Assembly (NCBI GenBank): GCA_947683425.1 | Contig: CANTUQ010000031.1 | Span: forward strand, 4,599,001-4,663,000 | Source: Excoecaria cochinchinensis | Lineage: Eukaryota > Streptophyta > Magnoliopsida > Malpighiales > Euphorbiaceae | Reading direction: 5' to 3' | DNA length: 64,000 bases | In this document: piece by piece, positions 33,234 to 44,443 of the stretch | Layout: each line of letters opens with the position of its first letter | Position numbering within the stretch: position 1 is the first letter of the stretch | Translations under genes and position numbers: made by a program | Notes under the pieces: generated by a model | What the model saw: the letters and a program-made list of their open reading frames with translations, nothing else | Databases searched by the model: none | Told to the model about the DNA's origin: nothing

Positions 33234-33773
33234 GAACTTTCACTTAATGCTATGCATGATGTATATTATTATGCTTTTTGGTATCGTATGATTGCTTGTG
33301 GCATATGTATGTGTTTGCTTTGATGACCATTGTGAATGGCCGTCCATATTTGTGTTTTCCCTACTAATCGTTATCACTTACCACCGGTGTTTCATCAGTG
33401 CAAGTGCGAAAGTAGTGGAGTTATTGGGAGTGTCTCCGCAGGCCAGACCAACACAGTAGGAGTGTAGATTTGGGAAAAATAGCTTTTTGTTTCTGTATAG
33501 CTTTTTGCAATCTTTCAGCTATGTAATATTTTGGAAGCTTGTAATTATTGTAAAGGCACCTTTGTAATGACAATTTTTGTTAGTTTTATCAATAAAGTTA
33601 TATTGATATTTATGTTTTAATTTTTCCTTTACTATCTGCAACAATCTACTTTTTTTTATTATTTTTTCCTATTCTTGTTTTGTGGATTGTTTGGTGATAC
33701 CCTTACCCATACAAGCGTTCACTCCCTTCGCGGATGAGCTCCCTTACGTATGGGTATTGGGTGTTACACATAC

Positions 33774-34325
33774 ACCGAATCTTTAGAGCTAAATTAAAGA
33801 AATATTATTGATGAATCTTAAGTATGTTAAGTTTTATAGCATATATATGAACTTAAATTAGTATGGTTTTGGGTATTGGCCTGTATAGAATTTAAGTAGA
33901 CAAAAACATAGAACAATATGATGCATGATAGTTTATTTTAGACTGTCTGTGAATGTAGTATATTATTGTGTTTGTTGCCCTGTGTTGGGCTGTGGTTTGT
34001 TTGGATTGCAGTAAATGTAGGTTAAGTGTATAACAGTCATGTTTCTGAAAAATTGACCAAGTGAATAGTAATTTAGACAGTTATAGGTCAATTGATAAAT
34101 GAAGGTTAATTGAATATACGTTAAGTTATAAGGTCTTCGGTTAATTCTTAGGTTAATTAAAATTGGCTAATAAATTTAGGTACTTAATGAAATGATAAAA
34201 TTGATAAAAAAAAATACCTGTCTTCACATTAATAGGATAATTAATAGATTTCCAAACAATCATGGTAATCAACTTAGAAAGCTTAACGTAAGTGATTATT
34301 AAATGTGCCGCATAAGGGTGTTACA
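33774..34325 (+). repeat. Element A 5' LTR, second part
   Basis: Continues the A LTR after element B. Matches 44874-45423 of the 3' LTR nearly base for base (landmarks 'gtttgttgccctg', 'tggtttgtttggattgcag', 'caaacaatcatggtaatc') and ends GGGTGTTACA at 34325, just before the PBS. Confidence 0.88.
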
Positions 34326-34331
34326 ATTTTA

Positions 34332-34344
34332 TCAGTATCAGAGC
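34332..34344 (+). other. Primer binding site of element A
   Basis: tcagtatcagagc, a slightly decayed form of TGGTATCAGAGC (initiator-Met type), six bases after the LTR. Confidence 0.7.
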
Positions 34345-34471
34345 TCGGTTTAGGTGATTCTAAGATCGGAGTGGGTAATTAGGATTAGGTTAAGTACATA
34401 TACATGCCAATTGATGAATGTATAATATTGTGAGATTAATGTATGCTTGCTCCTTTTGTTAGATAGTACAA

Positions 34472-35680
34472 ATGGCTTCTGAAGAGGGGCATCGCGAGGG
34501 TGATATAAAAGTGTAGCTTCAGTGAGTACTGGGCGAGCTGAGACGCCGCAGCAATAAGCTACTCCACCAGTTGCACCTCCCCGTCCACCTCAGCTTGATT
34601 TTTGAATATAATGGAAGATTATATTCAGTAGCATTTGTAGGCACAGTAGCCACCTCAACCCCAAGTTCCTGAATAACCTCCAGCTCCACCAAAAAGAAAG
34701 CTGATTTTAGAATAGATTAAGCAATTAGCAGCTGAAGATTTTTATGGACGGGACCCTTTGACTCCGGTTCAAGCTGAAGAATGGTTGTTTAAAGTGAAGA
34801 GAATATTTAAGACTACACAGAGTCCACTTGAGGAGATGTGTAGCGAGTAGTAGCATTGTTGCAAGGACCTGCTTTTACAAGGTGGAGTGCAGTACGTAAA
34901 TATACCCCTACTGATTAGATAACATGGGATTTCTTCTTGTCTCGATTTGAAAAGAAGTATATTGGGCCAGAATATAAAGCTTCAATGCAAGATGGCTTTC
35001 GGAGACTCAAGCAAGGTAACAAGTCAGTAGCTTAATATAAATGGGAGTTTGAGCAGCTCAGTGCCTATTTAGATGATAACTCCATGACAGAAGAGAAGTT
35101 GTGTCAAAGATTTGAAAGAGGTCTCCACAACAACATCAGACAGATTGTGGATGCTCAAAGGCATCCTGATATGAGATCCTTGATTGAAGCAGCTATCAAA
35201 GTTGAGACCATACAGGCAGATGAAGCTGACAGACAGTCCTGATTTAGACAAAAGAGGAAGCCGGTTCAGTCTTCTGGAGCTCTTAGCCAGGGAAAGAAAT
35301 CTAGAGGGCCTCCTCATTCACAGGGTTGTACATCTTTAGAACCTGCCTACACTCAAAAGAATCAAGCTACATTAGTTGGCAGTGCACTGAGAGGTAGAGG
35401 TCGTGGTAATCTACCGCAGTGTGAGCATTGCAATAGATTCCATTCAGGTGAATGTAGATTCTTAACCAAAGCTTGTTTTAAATATAGGTCTAAGGAACAT
35501 CAAGTGAGGCATTATTTAGAAGCACAGCCTTCTATAGCTGCTTCACCAACTCTTAGATCAGGATCTACTCCGCACAGAGGTCGAGGTAGGGGAGCAGCCT
35601 CCCATCAAGCTACCTCAGGTCCTTCAGTTCAGCCTCCTCAGGGATAGAGCCATGCTACGGGATGCACTTATACAATTAGA
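34472..35680 (+). pseudogene. gag: Degenerate gag of element A
   Basis: ATG at 34472 (MASEEGHREGDIKV then a stop). The capsid region can be read through stops: AEEWLFKVKRIFKTTQSPLE (about 34770-34830), LLQGPAFTRWSAVRKY, TWDFFLSRFEKKYIGPEYKA, FRRLKQGNKSVA*Y, then FERGLHNNIRQIVDAQ and LIEAAIKVETIQADEADR (35110-35235). The zinc knuckle near 35420-35510 reads CEHCNRFHSGEC…KACFKYRSKEHQVRHY, with the second knuckle damaged (Cys to Tyr). Most stops are TAG/TAA where Trp or Gln is expected. It is clearly related to the B gag but too diverged to be the same family. Confidence 0.8.
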
Positions 35681-36977
35681 GCTCAAGAACAGGAGGATGC
35701 ACCTGATGTTATACTTGGTAAATTCTCCTTACTCTCTCATTCTATTTATGCATTGATTGATCCTAGTTCTACACATTCCTATATTAGCATTGATATTGCA
35801 CGGGGTAAAGGGTTGCATAATTCACAGTTAGACCTGGATATCCTAGTGAGTAATCCTTTGGGTCATAGTTTTGTGGTGAACAAGGTATACAGAGATTGTC
35901 CCCATTAGTGCCTAGGGTTATGTGTTGTTAGCCAATCTGATAGAAATTCCTTTTTGAGAATTTGATGTTATTCTCAAAATGGATTGGTTATCCACCCATT
36001 AGGCCATAGTTGATTGTAAAAGAAAGAGAATGGCCCTTAAAACTCCAAATAATCATGAGATAATGATTATTGGTGAAAGAACAGATTTTCTTTCTGATGT
36101 GATTTCAGCAACTGCTGCAAAGAGGCTTATAAGGAAGGGATGTATTGCTTATTTATGTTATGCAATGGAAGCCAAAAAAGAAGATCTTAAAGTGACAGAT
36201 GTGCCCACTGTACGCGAGTTTCAAGATGTCTGCCCTGCAGAACTTCCAGGTTTGCCACCTGATAGGGAGATAGAGTTTACTATTGATTTAGTGCCTAGCA
36301 CTACACCTATCTCTATTGCTCCTTACAGAATGGCACCATCAAAACTCAGGGAATTAAAGGTACAGTTATAGGAATTGCTTGAGAAAGGCTTTATCAGACC
36401 GAGTGTTTTACCTTGTGGAGCACTAGTTCTCTTTGTGAAAAAGAAAGATGATCACTTTGATTGTGTATTGACTATAGACAACTGAATAAGGTGACCATTA
36501 AGAACAAGTATCCTCTTCCTTGATTGATGATTTGTTTGATCAATTAAAAGGTGCCGGTGTATTTTCAAAGATTGATTTGAGATCTAGGTATCACCAGCTG
36601 AAGATTAAAGAAGCAGATGTACCCAAGACAGCTTTTTGCACTAGGTATGGTCATTATTAATTCCTGGTCATGCACTTTGGATTGACAAATGCTCCAACAG
36701 CTTTCATGGACCTGATAAATAGAATCCTTCATCCTTATTTGGATCGTTTTGTAGTGGTTTTCATTGATGACATTCTGGTGTATTCAAATAGTCCAGAAAA
36801 CATGATGAGCATTTGTGGATTGTTCTACAGACTTTGAGAGAACAACAGCTTTATGCTAAATTCAATAAGTGTGAGTTTTGGTTGGATGATGTATCATTTC
36901 TGGGGCATGTAGTGTCATCAGAAGGTATTAAGTTGGACCCTAAAAAGATTGAGCAATTCTTCAGTGGACCACCTAAA
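35681..36977 (+). pseudogene. pol: Element A protease and truncated reverse transcriptase
   Basis: Protease: DAPDVILGKFSLLSH then ALIDPSSTHSYIS (active-site region; Gly after Asp-Pro lost) and VSNPLGHSFVVNKVYRDCP. The 36030-36371 frame is open and holds VPTVREFQDVCPAELPGLPP, then TPISIAPYRMAPSKLRELKV. RT continues with FIRPSVLPCGA, LVLFVKKKDD, PKTAFCTRYGH, VVVFIDDILVYSN (36755-36793) and FNKCEFWLDDVSFLGHVVSS up to DPKKIE. The text stops near 36977 ('ccacctaaa', expected after EAILQW), where a minus-strand PBS and LTR follow. The rest of RT, RNase H and integrase are absent by deletion. Confidence 0.85.
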
Positions 36978-36982
36978 CCTTT

Positions 36983-36994
36983 GCTCTGATACCA
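36983..36994 (-). other. Primer binding site of element C
   Basis: Complement reads TGGTATCAGAGC, five to six bases after the LTR end at 37001. Confidence 0.85.
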
Positions 36995-37000
36995 CTAAAT

Positions 37001-37132
37001 TGTAACACCCTATACCTGTAAATGGTACGGATATCGGATGTCACAACACTACACTGAAATACATTGTAATGCACTTATCAGATTTGGTGGAATTTGTTTT
37101 TCTCAACAATAATATTAATAAAAATACTGTCA
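37001..37132 (-). repeat. Element C LTR, 3'-terminal 132 bp
   Basis: End of the C LTR separated from its main body (39531-44443) by solo LTR S. 37133-37137 (aatac) is the target duplication of S. Confidence 0.8.
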
Positions 37133-37642
37133 CACCCCGTTTGCCCCCTAGTAGAATGAGCCATCTGTGTGTGCATGTATTGGGTGTGTTTTGGCTTTTG
37201 ATAAGGGTATTTTGGGTAAAAATGCATGTTTGAGGGTCTTGTTAGTATGAGAGTGCATGTATGGTGTTTTGGGTGTGGATTAGTTGGGTTATGTTTGGGT
37301 GTGCTTGAACATTTTATACTAGGGTGTGTTTGAGAGGTTGTGTTTGTGTGGGTGTGCTCACACACTTGTAGGGTATTATAAGTTGGGAATGCATTGTGTG
37401 TGTGTGAAGTATGAGTTTAGGGTGTGAGTGACCAAATCCCACTAATAGGGTAGTGACACTTGTCTAGGGTTAGAAAAAGAAAAAGAAAAAGAAAGAGAAA
37501 AGGGAGAGGGCAGATTTTTGTTCTTCAAATCCCGTTGCCCCTCTTTCCCTTACTCTTCTTCTTCCTTCTCTTTCCCTAAGAACCCTAGTTTGGATTTCAG
37601 ACATTATTAGTGGGAATTGATCATTTCTTGCACTCTAATTGG

Positions 37643-37770
37643 GTAAGTTTCCTTGCATTTCTTCATCTGGTTCTTCTTTGTTCACCATCTTCTTCTTCTT
37701 CTTTAAGGTTTGGGTTTTTAATATAGGGTTTGTATTTTGGGTGTTGTTTGATGTGTTGTGCTTAGTTGAG
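37643..37770 (+). other. Candidate leader intron in solo LTR S
   Basis: Donor gtaagt at 37643 after 'ctctaattgg'; acceptor 'agttgag' ending 37770; 128 nt. Confidence 0.4.
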
Positions 37771-38244
37771 CCTCCCTGTGACCCGAAAGGCAAGGAGAAG
37801 GCTGGTTCTAGTGGAGCTCATTAGATTTGGAGCTAAGGAGATAAGGTTTGGGAATTTTCTTTTAAGTGATGTTCATATATGGGTTTTTGGATATGCATGA
37901 ATTTCATGAAATTTGTGGGTTGACGTTCATTGTGGGTTTAAATGTTATGGGTTATGATTGATATGTGTTAAAAAGGTTTAATTGTGGGTTAATGAACTTA
38001 ATTGTGTTCTTGAGTGAGATGATGATGAATAGTGCTGATATTCCAATTTGTGTAAATTGATGTGGTTATTGGCATGATTTAATTGGAATTCTTTATATAA
38101 ATGTTGTATTTTATGTTGCTAATTGTATTTGGGTTGCTGGAATTGAGGTAAGAAGAGGTTTGAGTTGAATGTGTGTGTTTGAGTGTTGTGAAGAGGGAAT
38201 TTCCTACAGATTTTTTTGGGCAAGGGTTAAAATTCACGACCCTA

Positions 38245-38500
38245 TCGCGAGCGCGACATCGTCGCGAGGTCGCGACAGAGCCCGGTGAAAGCAGCCCTCG
38301 CACGAGTTCGAGCTCTCCGCCGAGCCGTGTAGCAAAGCCTCTATCGTGAGCGCGACAGGGAGCTAGGCTGCCGTTATGTTCTGGGCTGGTAGCTCACTGT
38401 CGCGAGCGCGACAGTGAGACACCCTTGTTCCCTCACGAGATTGCGACCTGGGCAAGACTGCCTCTGTCGTGAGCGCGACGATGTCGCGATCGCGACAGTG
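38245..38500 (+). repeat. TCGCGA-type palindrome cluster in solo LTR S
   Basis: Repeated dyads built on tgtcgcgagcgcgaca and tcgcgatcgcgaca (for example 38399-38413 and 38480-38498), with variants in which Cpg has become tg/ca (tcgtgagcgcgac). It occupies the same relative place as the B hairpins and T/D palindromes but with an unrelated word. Confidence 0.8.
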
Positions 38501-39024
38501 CCTTTTGCCTGCCTTGCTTTCTGATTTTGCTTTTTCTGCAATAATGAATTTCAAATGTCTTGACTATGATTCATCCTTACCGTATGCTCTATGAATGTGC
38601 TTATATATCTATTATATTGTGAATTATGCTTGATGAATTATATGTCCCCGTTTGGTTCCTTGCGAACCCTCAGTATTTGGATCTTGTTTAAGATCCCCTC
38701 CGAAAATTGTTTGAATGTGATAAGATAAATGGTCTTACGATTCGTACCCGTAAGGTACTGTCAGTATTCGATTCGTACCCATAAGGTACTATCCGTATAC
38801 TCGTTATCCACTATTGTGAGTCAGCAGGTGCTCTATTTGTTTTGTTCTGCTTTGAAATGGTTACGAGATTATGATATATGAATGAGTTTGATGATTCTTA
38901 TGGGCTATCAGTTAACAAGTACATGAATGGGTATATGAGCTTCTGAATGTATGTTTCTATTATGTATTCATGAATATATATCTGACATGGTTATCCGCAA
39001 TTGTCATAACGAATGTGTTATGCC

Positions 39025-39112
39025 TTGATGACCATTGTGAATGGCCGTCCATAATTGTTGTGTGTTTCCCAACTAAGCGTTTATCGCTTAGCACGGTGTT
39101 TTTACCCGTGCA
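39025..39112 (+). promoter_or_regulatory. Conserved hairpin module, solo LTR S
   Basis: 'gaccattgtgaatggccgtcc', then ctaagcg-tttat-cgcttag, then gcacgg…cccgtgc. One base longer in the loop than B, T and D. Confidence 0.7.
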
Positions 39113-41527
39113 GGTGCGGAATATGTTTTCCTTTGGGAGAGTCACCGCCAGTCAAGCCAACACAGAAGAGATTAGTGTAGGGCTTAGCTTTTGTAGTCTT
39201 TGATGATTCTTTTATAATAGAACTCTCTGTATCAGTAATTTTGTATAGCTTCTGCATATGTATACTTTGGATATGTAATCATCTTTTGTTTCCGCCTGTT
39301 GATCAGAACAGTAGTGTAACGGATATTGTTATATTAATGCATGATCAGCCATTTTCTTTATTGCTTCGCAAAGTTTTTAATTACCTTGCATTTATGTATA
39401 TATGTTTACAGATGAATGTATGATTTGTATTGTATCTGTGTGTTTTTGCTTGGTGACACCTTGACTCATACGGCATCTCACTCCTTATCGGATGGGATTA
39501 CCCGTATGGGAAGGGGGGTGTGACAAATACAATAATATAACAGACATACCGATATACAATTCAAATACCTATCTTATACAATCTCGTGTTCATCCATTGC
39601 AGTCGTATTCATGCCATGCCTATACATTTATCCTTGCTGTCGAATATTCTTTAAATCATCAATAAACCTCGGCCACTACCACTTCTTTTCTTTCAATAAC
39701 CTGCACACAGTAACTACACTACGTGCTGAGCATTAAAAATGTCCAGTGCTAGATACATATCCTAAATTTTCCACTATACTAATTACATGCATTAACACAC
39801 AAGCATATCTTTTATTCACTATATATACATATTAATTCTTTATACTTTTACTCAATTTATATTTTATTTTGATGCTTTAAATAAATCCTTTACTTTAGTC
39901 GTTAATTTTAACTTTACCATTTCAATTAACTGTATCGTTATCGCCAATACTATTAACCTTAACATTCATATTATTATGTTCAGTCTGTTAATTTAATAAC
40001 AAGTTACATTAACATTCCTTGTTAATATTTTATTAATGTATTCATCAGTTTTCTTCATTTTTATTCATAACCTATTTATTCAGTTACAGTCTATATTTGG
40101 ATACAGTAGTAGCTATTGAATTATTCATATTACTATTTTCCTTTTAATAATTTCTTTTATAGTGCCATTATTACAGTTGTAATAATTTATCTATTTAATT
40201 TCAATTGGATACATCTATTTTAATACTTTAATTAAATAACCCTAAAACTCTAGTTCATTTGACATTTCATAACATTTTCCTAATAATTCTAATGACTTCA
40301 TTATTATTATCAACATTATTTTTACTGTTGTCAAATCTTTAAGTAAATTCAATTCGTTTCTTTAATTTAACTATACAGATCTAAATTCATATACATGTTT
40401 TCCCTAATCAGTATCAATAATCCTTTATTACCACAATGATATTTTTCACTCGTTACTGATACTAATATTACTCATCTATTTTTCTTACATTTAATCCTAT
40501 TGTCATTTTCATAACATTAACATTAACTGTAATATTTTTATTAATATTAATATTAACATTAACATGAATATTGATATTATCATAAATATTAAGATTAACA
40601 TAAATACCATTATTAACAATAATATTAATATTACTTCATTATTAGTGTAATATCGTTATTTTCTCTATTGTCAATTTATTATACAATTAACATTCATATC
40701 AGCTGTCAATTACCTTTTAATCCCTTATTTTACATTACTATTGATAAATTACATTTAAATCCCCAGACTTTCACTAATTTATACTTTTGTCCATCACTTT
40801 TCGCTTATTTACAATAATGCCATTAATTAACTTATTATCATATTTATTTTATTATTTAACATGCAATTTACCACTTAGTCCTAAGAATATTATTCTTGTA
40901 CCAAATTACACTTATATCCTTAAAACATTACTAAAATTACAATTTTACCCTTAGATAATTATTTATTTCATTCAATTATTTACATGCAATAATCTTTATT
41001 TTAAATCATTTATGCACTTAGTATACTTAAATATCCAAATTTGCATTTTGGTCCCTTAACTATAGTATAATTACAATTAGGTCATTATGTTATGTCACAT
41101 TTGCATTTAGGTCCTCTAACTATGTCATATTTACATTTAAGTCCTTAAACATTTGCAAAATTATAATTTTACCCCTAACTTTCTCATATTTACAAACTTG
41201 ACACAAATTTATCTTCTTTACTTATTTAATCCATTAATTAACATGCATTTAGTCCTCAAATTACCATTATCATGCCAATGTACACTTAAGTCCTTAAAAT
41301 GTGACTAAATTACATTATTAACCCTTATTTAATTCATTTATGAACTAAATTACCATTTTATCCCTAATCTTTTTATTTATTTCAATTAAGTCATTTTTTA
41401 CTTCAATTTCCATTTAAACTTCAAATTGATCATTTTAATTCCATTTTTATCATATTGTCTTAATCTTTTATATAATTACCAATTAGTCCTTAAAATACTA
41501 CTATTTTCCAAACAAATTTCATTTCCA

Positions 41528-41700
41528 TCCTTATCTTATATTATCTCATCTCATCCATATCTTATCTTATCCTTATCTTGTCCTTATCTTATCTTAATCT
41601 TATCTTAACACTTATCTTATCTTATCTTATCACTTATCTTATCTAACACTTATCTTATCATATCTTATCTTATCATTTATCTTATCTTATCACTTATTTA
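41528..41700 (-). repeat. GATAA(G) microsatellite in the C LTR
   Basis: More than 20 units of cttat/cttatc on the plus strand, that is GATAAG on the element strand, with short interruptions. GATAAG resembles the plant I-box, but simple repeat expansion is enough to explain it. Confidence 0.85.
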
Positions 41701-43416
41701 CCTATATAACCATTTAATTATCCATTTTTCCATTATTACCCCTTTTTTCACTATATTTCTCAAACTATCTCATTTTAATCCATTTTTTCTTAATTTGCCC
41801 CTAGTACAATTCCGGCATAAATCTCCGAACAGGATACATAAGACGTGAACCCTATAAATTCAATATATTTTAGTGGGACCTCTAAGGACCACCACTACAT
41901 TTCATGGTTCAATACATTTTAGAGGGACCCCGAAGGACCACCCCTACATTTCATTTGACATTTCAATATTTCAATACATTTCAATCATTTCGGTAGGACC
42001 ATCATTCGCCTAAAATAGGTGAGACGTCATGCTCACCATCACGGTATAGTGTCCCTATGGCTAGCCAACTATATTCTGAGCTAAATTTAACCAACTGACT
42101 ACTACAAAGGGCATTAATCTTTCCACTTATCCATTATCGAGTTACAATATACATTATTAATGGAACATAACCATACCATTCCATTCTTTTTACATCAAAT
42201 CATTTGTAAATCACTTAAATAGTCCATTTTAGCATCAATCATGCCATAACATAAATTAAATATAACTCATTGTATACTTTTCATTACAAACATAATATTT
42301 CATTTCATGAAAACACATTCAATTTCAATTCTAAAGTTATCAATTAAATTACTATACACTAAATTTTTATTCCATTAACATTTTTATACCCTTAATTTTT
42401 AATAAATCATCAAATAGCATTACATTATTCTTATATATACCATTCGGCCAAGGTGGAATTCTTTCACCATAAATTACTTCCATCCCATTTATCTCTCATT
42501 TAGTTAAATTTCATATTAATTAACCTAGTTATACCTTAAAATAATATTATATCACAAAATAACCATTTATACCCTTAAGATTATCATTCGGCCATGTCAT
42601 TACATATTCATTAAATTTATTTTTATTTCCTTTAAACATTAAATTAACTAGATCTCATCTCAAACATTACGAATATACCATTTATATGCATTAAACATCA
42701 AAGTATACCTATGTATACCTAATCATACCATTCGGCCAACATGTTGTCCATGGTATAAAATTTAATTATTTTCATTTTAATCATTCAAAATCTCATTTTT
42801 ATCCTTCCTAAACATGGCTATATGGTTTGATTCAATTAAACATACATATTTCACATACTTTATATTTAAACATAACCAAAACTCATACTTTTAACATGGA
42901 AAAAGGAGGATATTGTATCCACTAACCTTATTTTCTTATTCTCCACATCTGAAAAATCCTTTCATAGCCTCGGCTCCTTAAAACACCATCAATTTCCTTA
43001 TATTCCTTAAGTGGCCGAATATATATATCAAATAAACACCACAAATTTGCTTCCTCTATGCAATATAATTATATAAAATTAATCTACACATCTTAAAGTT
43101 CCTATAGGAACCCTTGAACCAAATTAAAAATATCAACTTTACATACCTCAATTTGACACATAAATTTTTTCACTTACTCTCTCCCACTTCTTTCACTTCA
43201 AATGAGCTTTAGAGACCACCATTATTGAAAAGAGAGGCTGGAAATTACTTGGAATGGTTGGATTTGGTGGAAACCATGGAAGAGAAATGAAGAAAATCCA
43301 TGGACGAGAAATGAAGAAAATCCATGGAAGATGAAGAGTTTAATATGGCCAAGGAAGAGAGGGAGGAGGCTGATGGATTTCTAGGGATTTCTCTATACAA
43401 ATATGTAATTCAGGGG

Positions 43417-43425
43417 TTTATATAG
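43417..43425 (-). promoter_or_regulatory. TATA box of element C LTR
   Basis: Complement reads ctatataaa, followed on the element strand by a leader that ends at the donor 43146. Confidence 0.55.
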
Positions 43426-44443
43426 CTTCCTTAATGGGCTAGGCTTGGTCCAACCAAGTTGGGCCAACGACACTTGGGCCCAATCAGGTTTTAAGCCCAT
43501 TTTCCAACTCAAAGTGATTTTTATCACTTTCCAAACTCATTCCTTCCCAAAATCAGTTCCATAATTCTTAAAATATATAATTTAGCCTCCACATAAAATT
43601 TTAGCTTAATTAGAGACCGTTTCTCGGTCCGATAATTTCTCACCAGTCCGATAACTTAATTTTCTGTTTCACCGTAAAATTTATTTTTCATTACCATTGG
43701 ATTCTCCATAATATTTCAAGAAAATCCATGCTTTCAAATAATTTTTCTGAATTATGTAGCATTATGTCGAGCTTAGTCAAACCTTGGTTAAACTAATCAG
43801 ACTAAAGTCAAATTGGTCCGACCGGTCCGATTCACTAATTGAATCGGTTCGATTCACTTTTCATCCTTAACTTCCTTTTTACTCTTAATAACTCATTTGA
43901 CCTTGGTTCCATCTTAATCAGGGTCCATTTTCGCTCCGATTTAATTAAACCGGTCTGATTCTTCCATTTTTCAGTGTCACCATAAAATTACTTTGTCACT
44001 ATGAAATTGTTTTACACACTATTCTGAGTCTATCAGTGCCTGCAGATAAATTTTTAGAAGTCATTTACTATTTTTAAAGTTTCGATCAAATTTCAGCCAA
44101 ACCAGTTACTATTTAAATCGAACCAGAGGCTTTTCTTCTTTTTGACTTTTAGGAACTTATTTGACCTCATTTTCACTACAAATTATACCACCAGACTCCT
44201 TATAACTTGTATTTTCCAATGGTCTAATAAAATATTTTGCTCTTTCAGGTTCCCAAGAGGTCACCCATCCTTGGGCTTCCCTGGCCCGAGCATGTTTAAC
44301 CTTATAACTCTACTGAATTTCAAGGTATAATTACAAGTAATTTCACATCCAAACCACACTATATACTTTACAGAATTCACTGATCGATACTATACCAGTA
44401 TTCAGGCCATTACATGCCAACTATGGCAATTTTGGGCCATTAC

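Larger units (their letters stand above)
11092..33768 (+). mobile_element. Element B: Tekay/Del-like chromovirus, interrupted by element T
   Basis: Perfect 5-bp target duplication catac (11087-11091 and 33769-33773) inside the 5' LTR of A; the A text joins exactly across it, as confirmed by the uninterrupted A 3' LTR near 44860-44880. LTRs of 2192 and 2190 bp start TGTAACACCCCG; the 3' one ends GGGTGTTACA, the 5' one has decayed to GGTGTTAAA. The initiator-Met PBS is at 13288-13300 and the polypurine tract at 31563-31578. Without T it is about 9.1 kb, with gag and pol in one frame: gag, protease, reverse transcriptase, RNase H, integrase and a vestigial C-terminal chromodomain. Numerous stops show it is dead; the LTRs differ by many substitutions, so it is clearly older than T. 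Confidence 0.92.
31579..33768 (+). repeat. Element B 3' LTR
   Basis: 2190 bp, TGTAACACCCCG to GGGTGTTACA, followed by target duplication catac (33769-33773). Same order of parts as the 5' LTR: TATA near 31818, donor at 31977, hairpins 32411-32705, AT run 33174-33230, decayed hairpin module 33360-33410. Substitutions against the 5' LTR are scattered throughout, giving an older age than T. Confidence 0.92.
37138..39525 (+). repeat. Solo LTR S of a chromovirus related to B and T
   Basis: 2388 bp, TGTCACACCCCG to GGGGTGTGACA, with perfect 5-bp duplication aatac (37133-37137 and 39526-39530) and no internal region. This is a solo LTR left by recombination between the two LTRs of one insertion. 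It has the B/T layout: pyrimidine-rich leader, donor 37643, acceptor 37770, a block reading EPPCDPKGKEKAGSSGAH then a stop, palindrome cluster 38245-38500, 'ggatcttgtttaagatcc' (38682-38699), and hairpin module 39025-39112. The open frame 37639-37824 spans donor and acceptor and is probably fortuitous. Confidence 0.92.
36978..44443 (-). mobile_element. Element C: 5' end (LTR plus PBS) of a minus-strand Gypsy element, truncated
   Basis: On the minus strand the LTR begins TGTAATGGCCC at 44443 and ends GGGTGTTACA at 37001, then attta and the PBS TGGTATCAGAGC. The right edge abuts, base to base, A-LTR sequence equivalent to 10664 onward, so C inserted into the 3' LTR of A. Its left edge is a deletion that joins a few bases past the PBS to the A pol. 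The LTR is about 5.05 kb after subtracting S. It is related to, but longer than, the LTRs of A, L4 and L5 (same 'ggctagccatagggaca' block, complement of 42048-42067). Confidence 0.8.
39531..44443 (-). repeat. Element C LTR, main body
   Basis: On the minus strand: start at 44443, TATA complement at 43417-43425, leader (43400-43180), donor 43146, acceptor 42949, block reading VENKKI then a stop, reverse ggccgaat words (43010, 42731, 42585, 42443), 'ctagccatagggaca' block (42050), a long expansion of ggacctaaa/ttacattt words (40700-41420) and a GATAA tract (41528-41700), hairpin remnant near 39730-39765. A 29-bp partial duplication of the start word (TGTAATGGCC at 44414 and 44443) lies at its head. 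No gene in this stretch. Confidence 0.75.

Noticed and set aside
37639..37824. 61-codon frame in solo LTR S as a real gene
   Set aside because: It crosses the candidate donor and acceptor and its Phe-rich part is intronic poly-T; only the KGK-type end is shared with other LTRs.
44401..44443. Two separate LTR ends (TGTAATGGCC at 44414 and at 44443) as two nested insertions
   Set aside because: Only 29 bp apart and with no target duplication between them. The A-LTR match starts exactly after 44443, so 44443 is the LTR start and 44414 an internal partial repeat.
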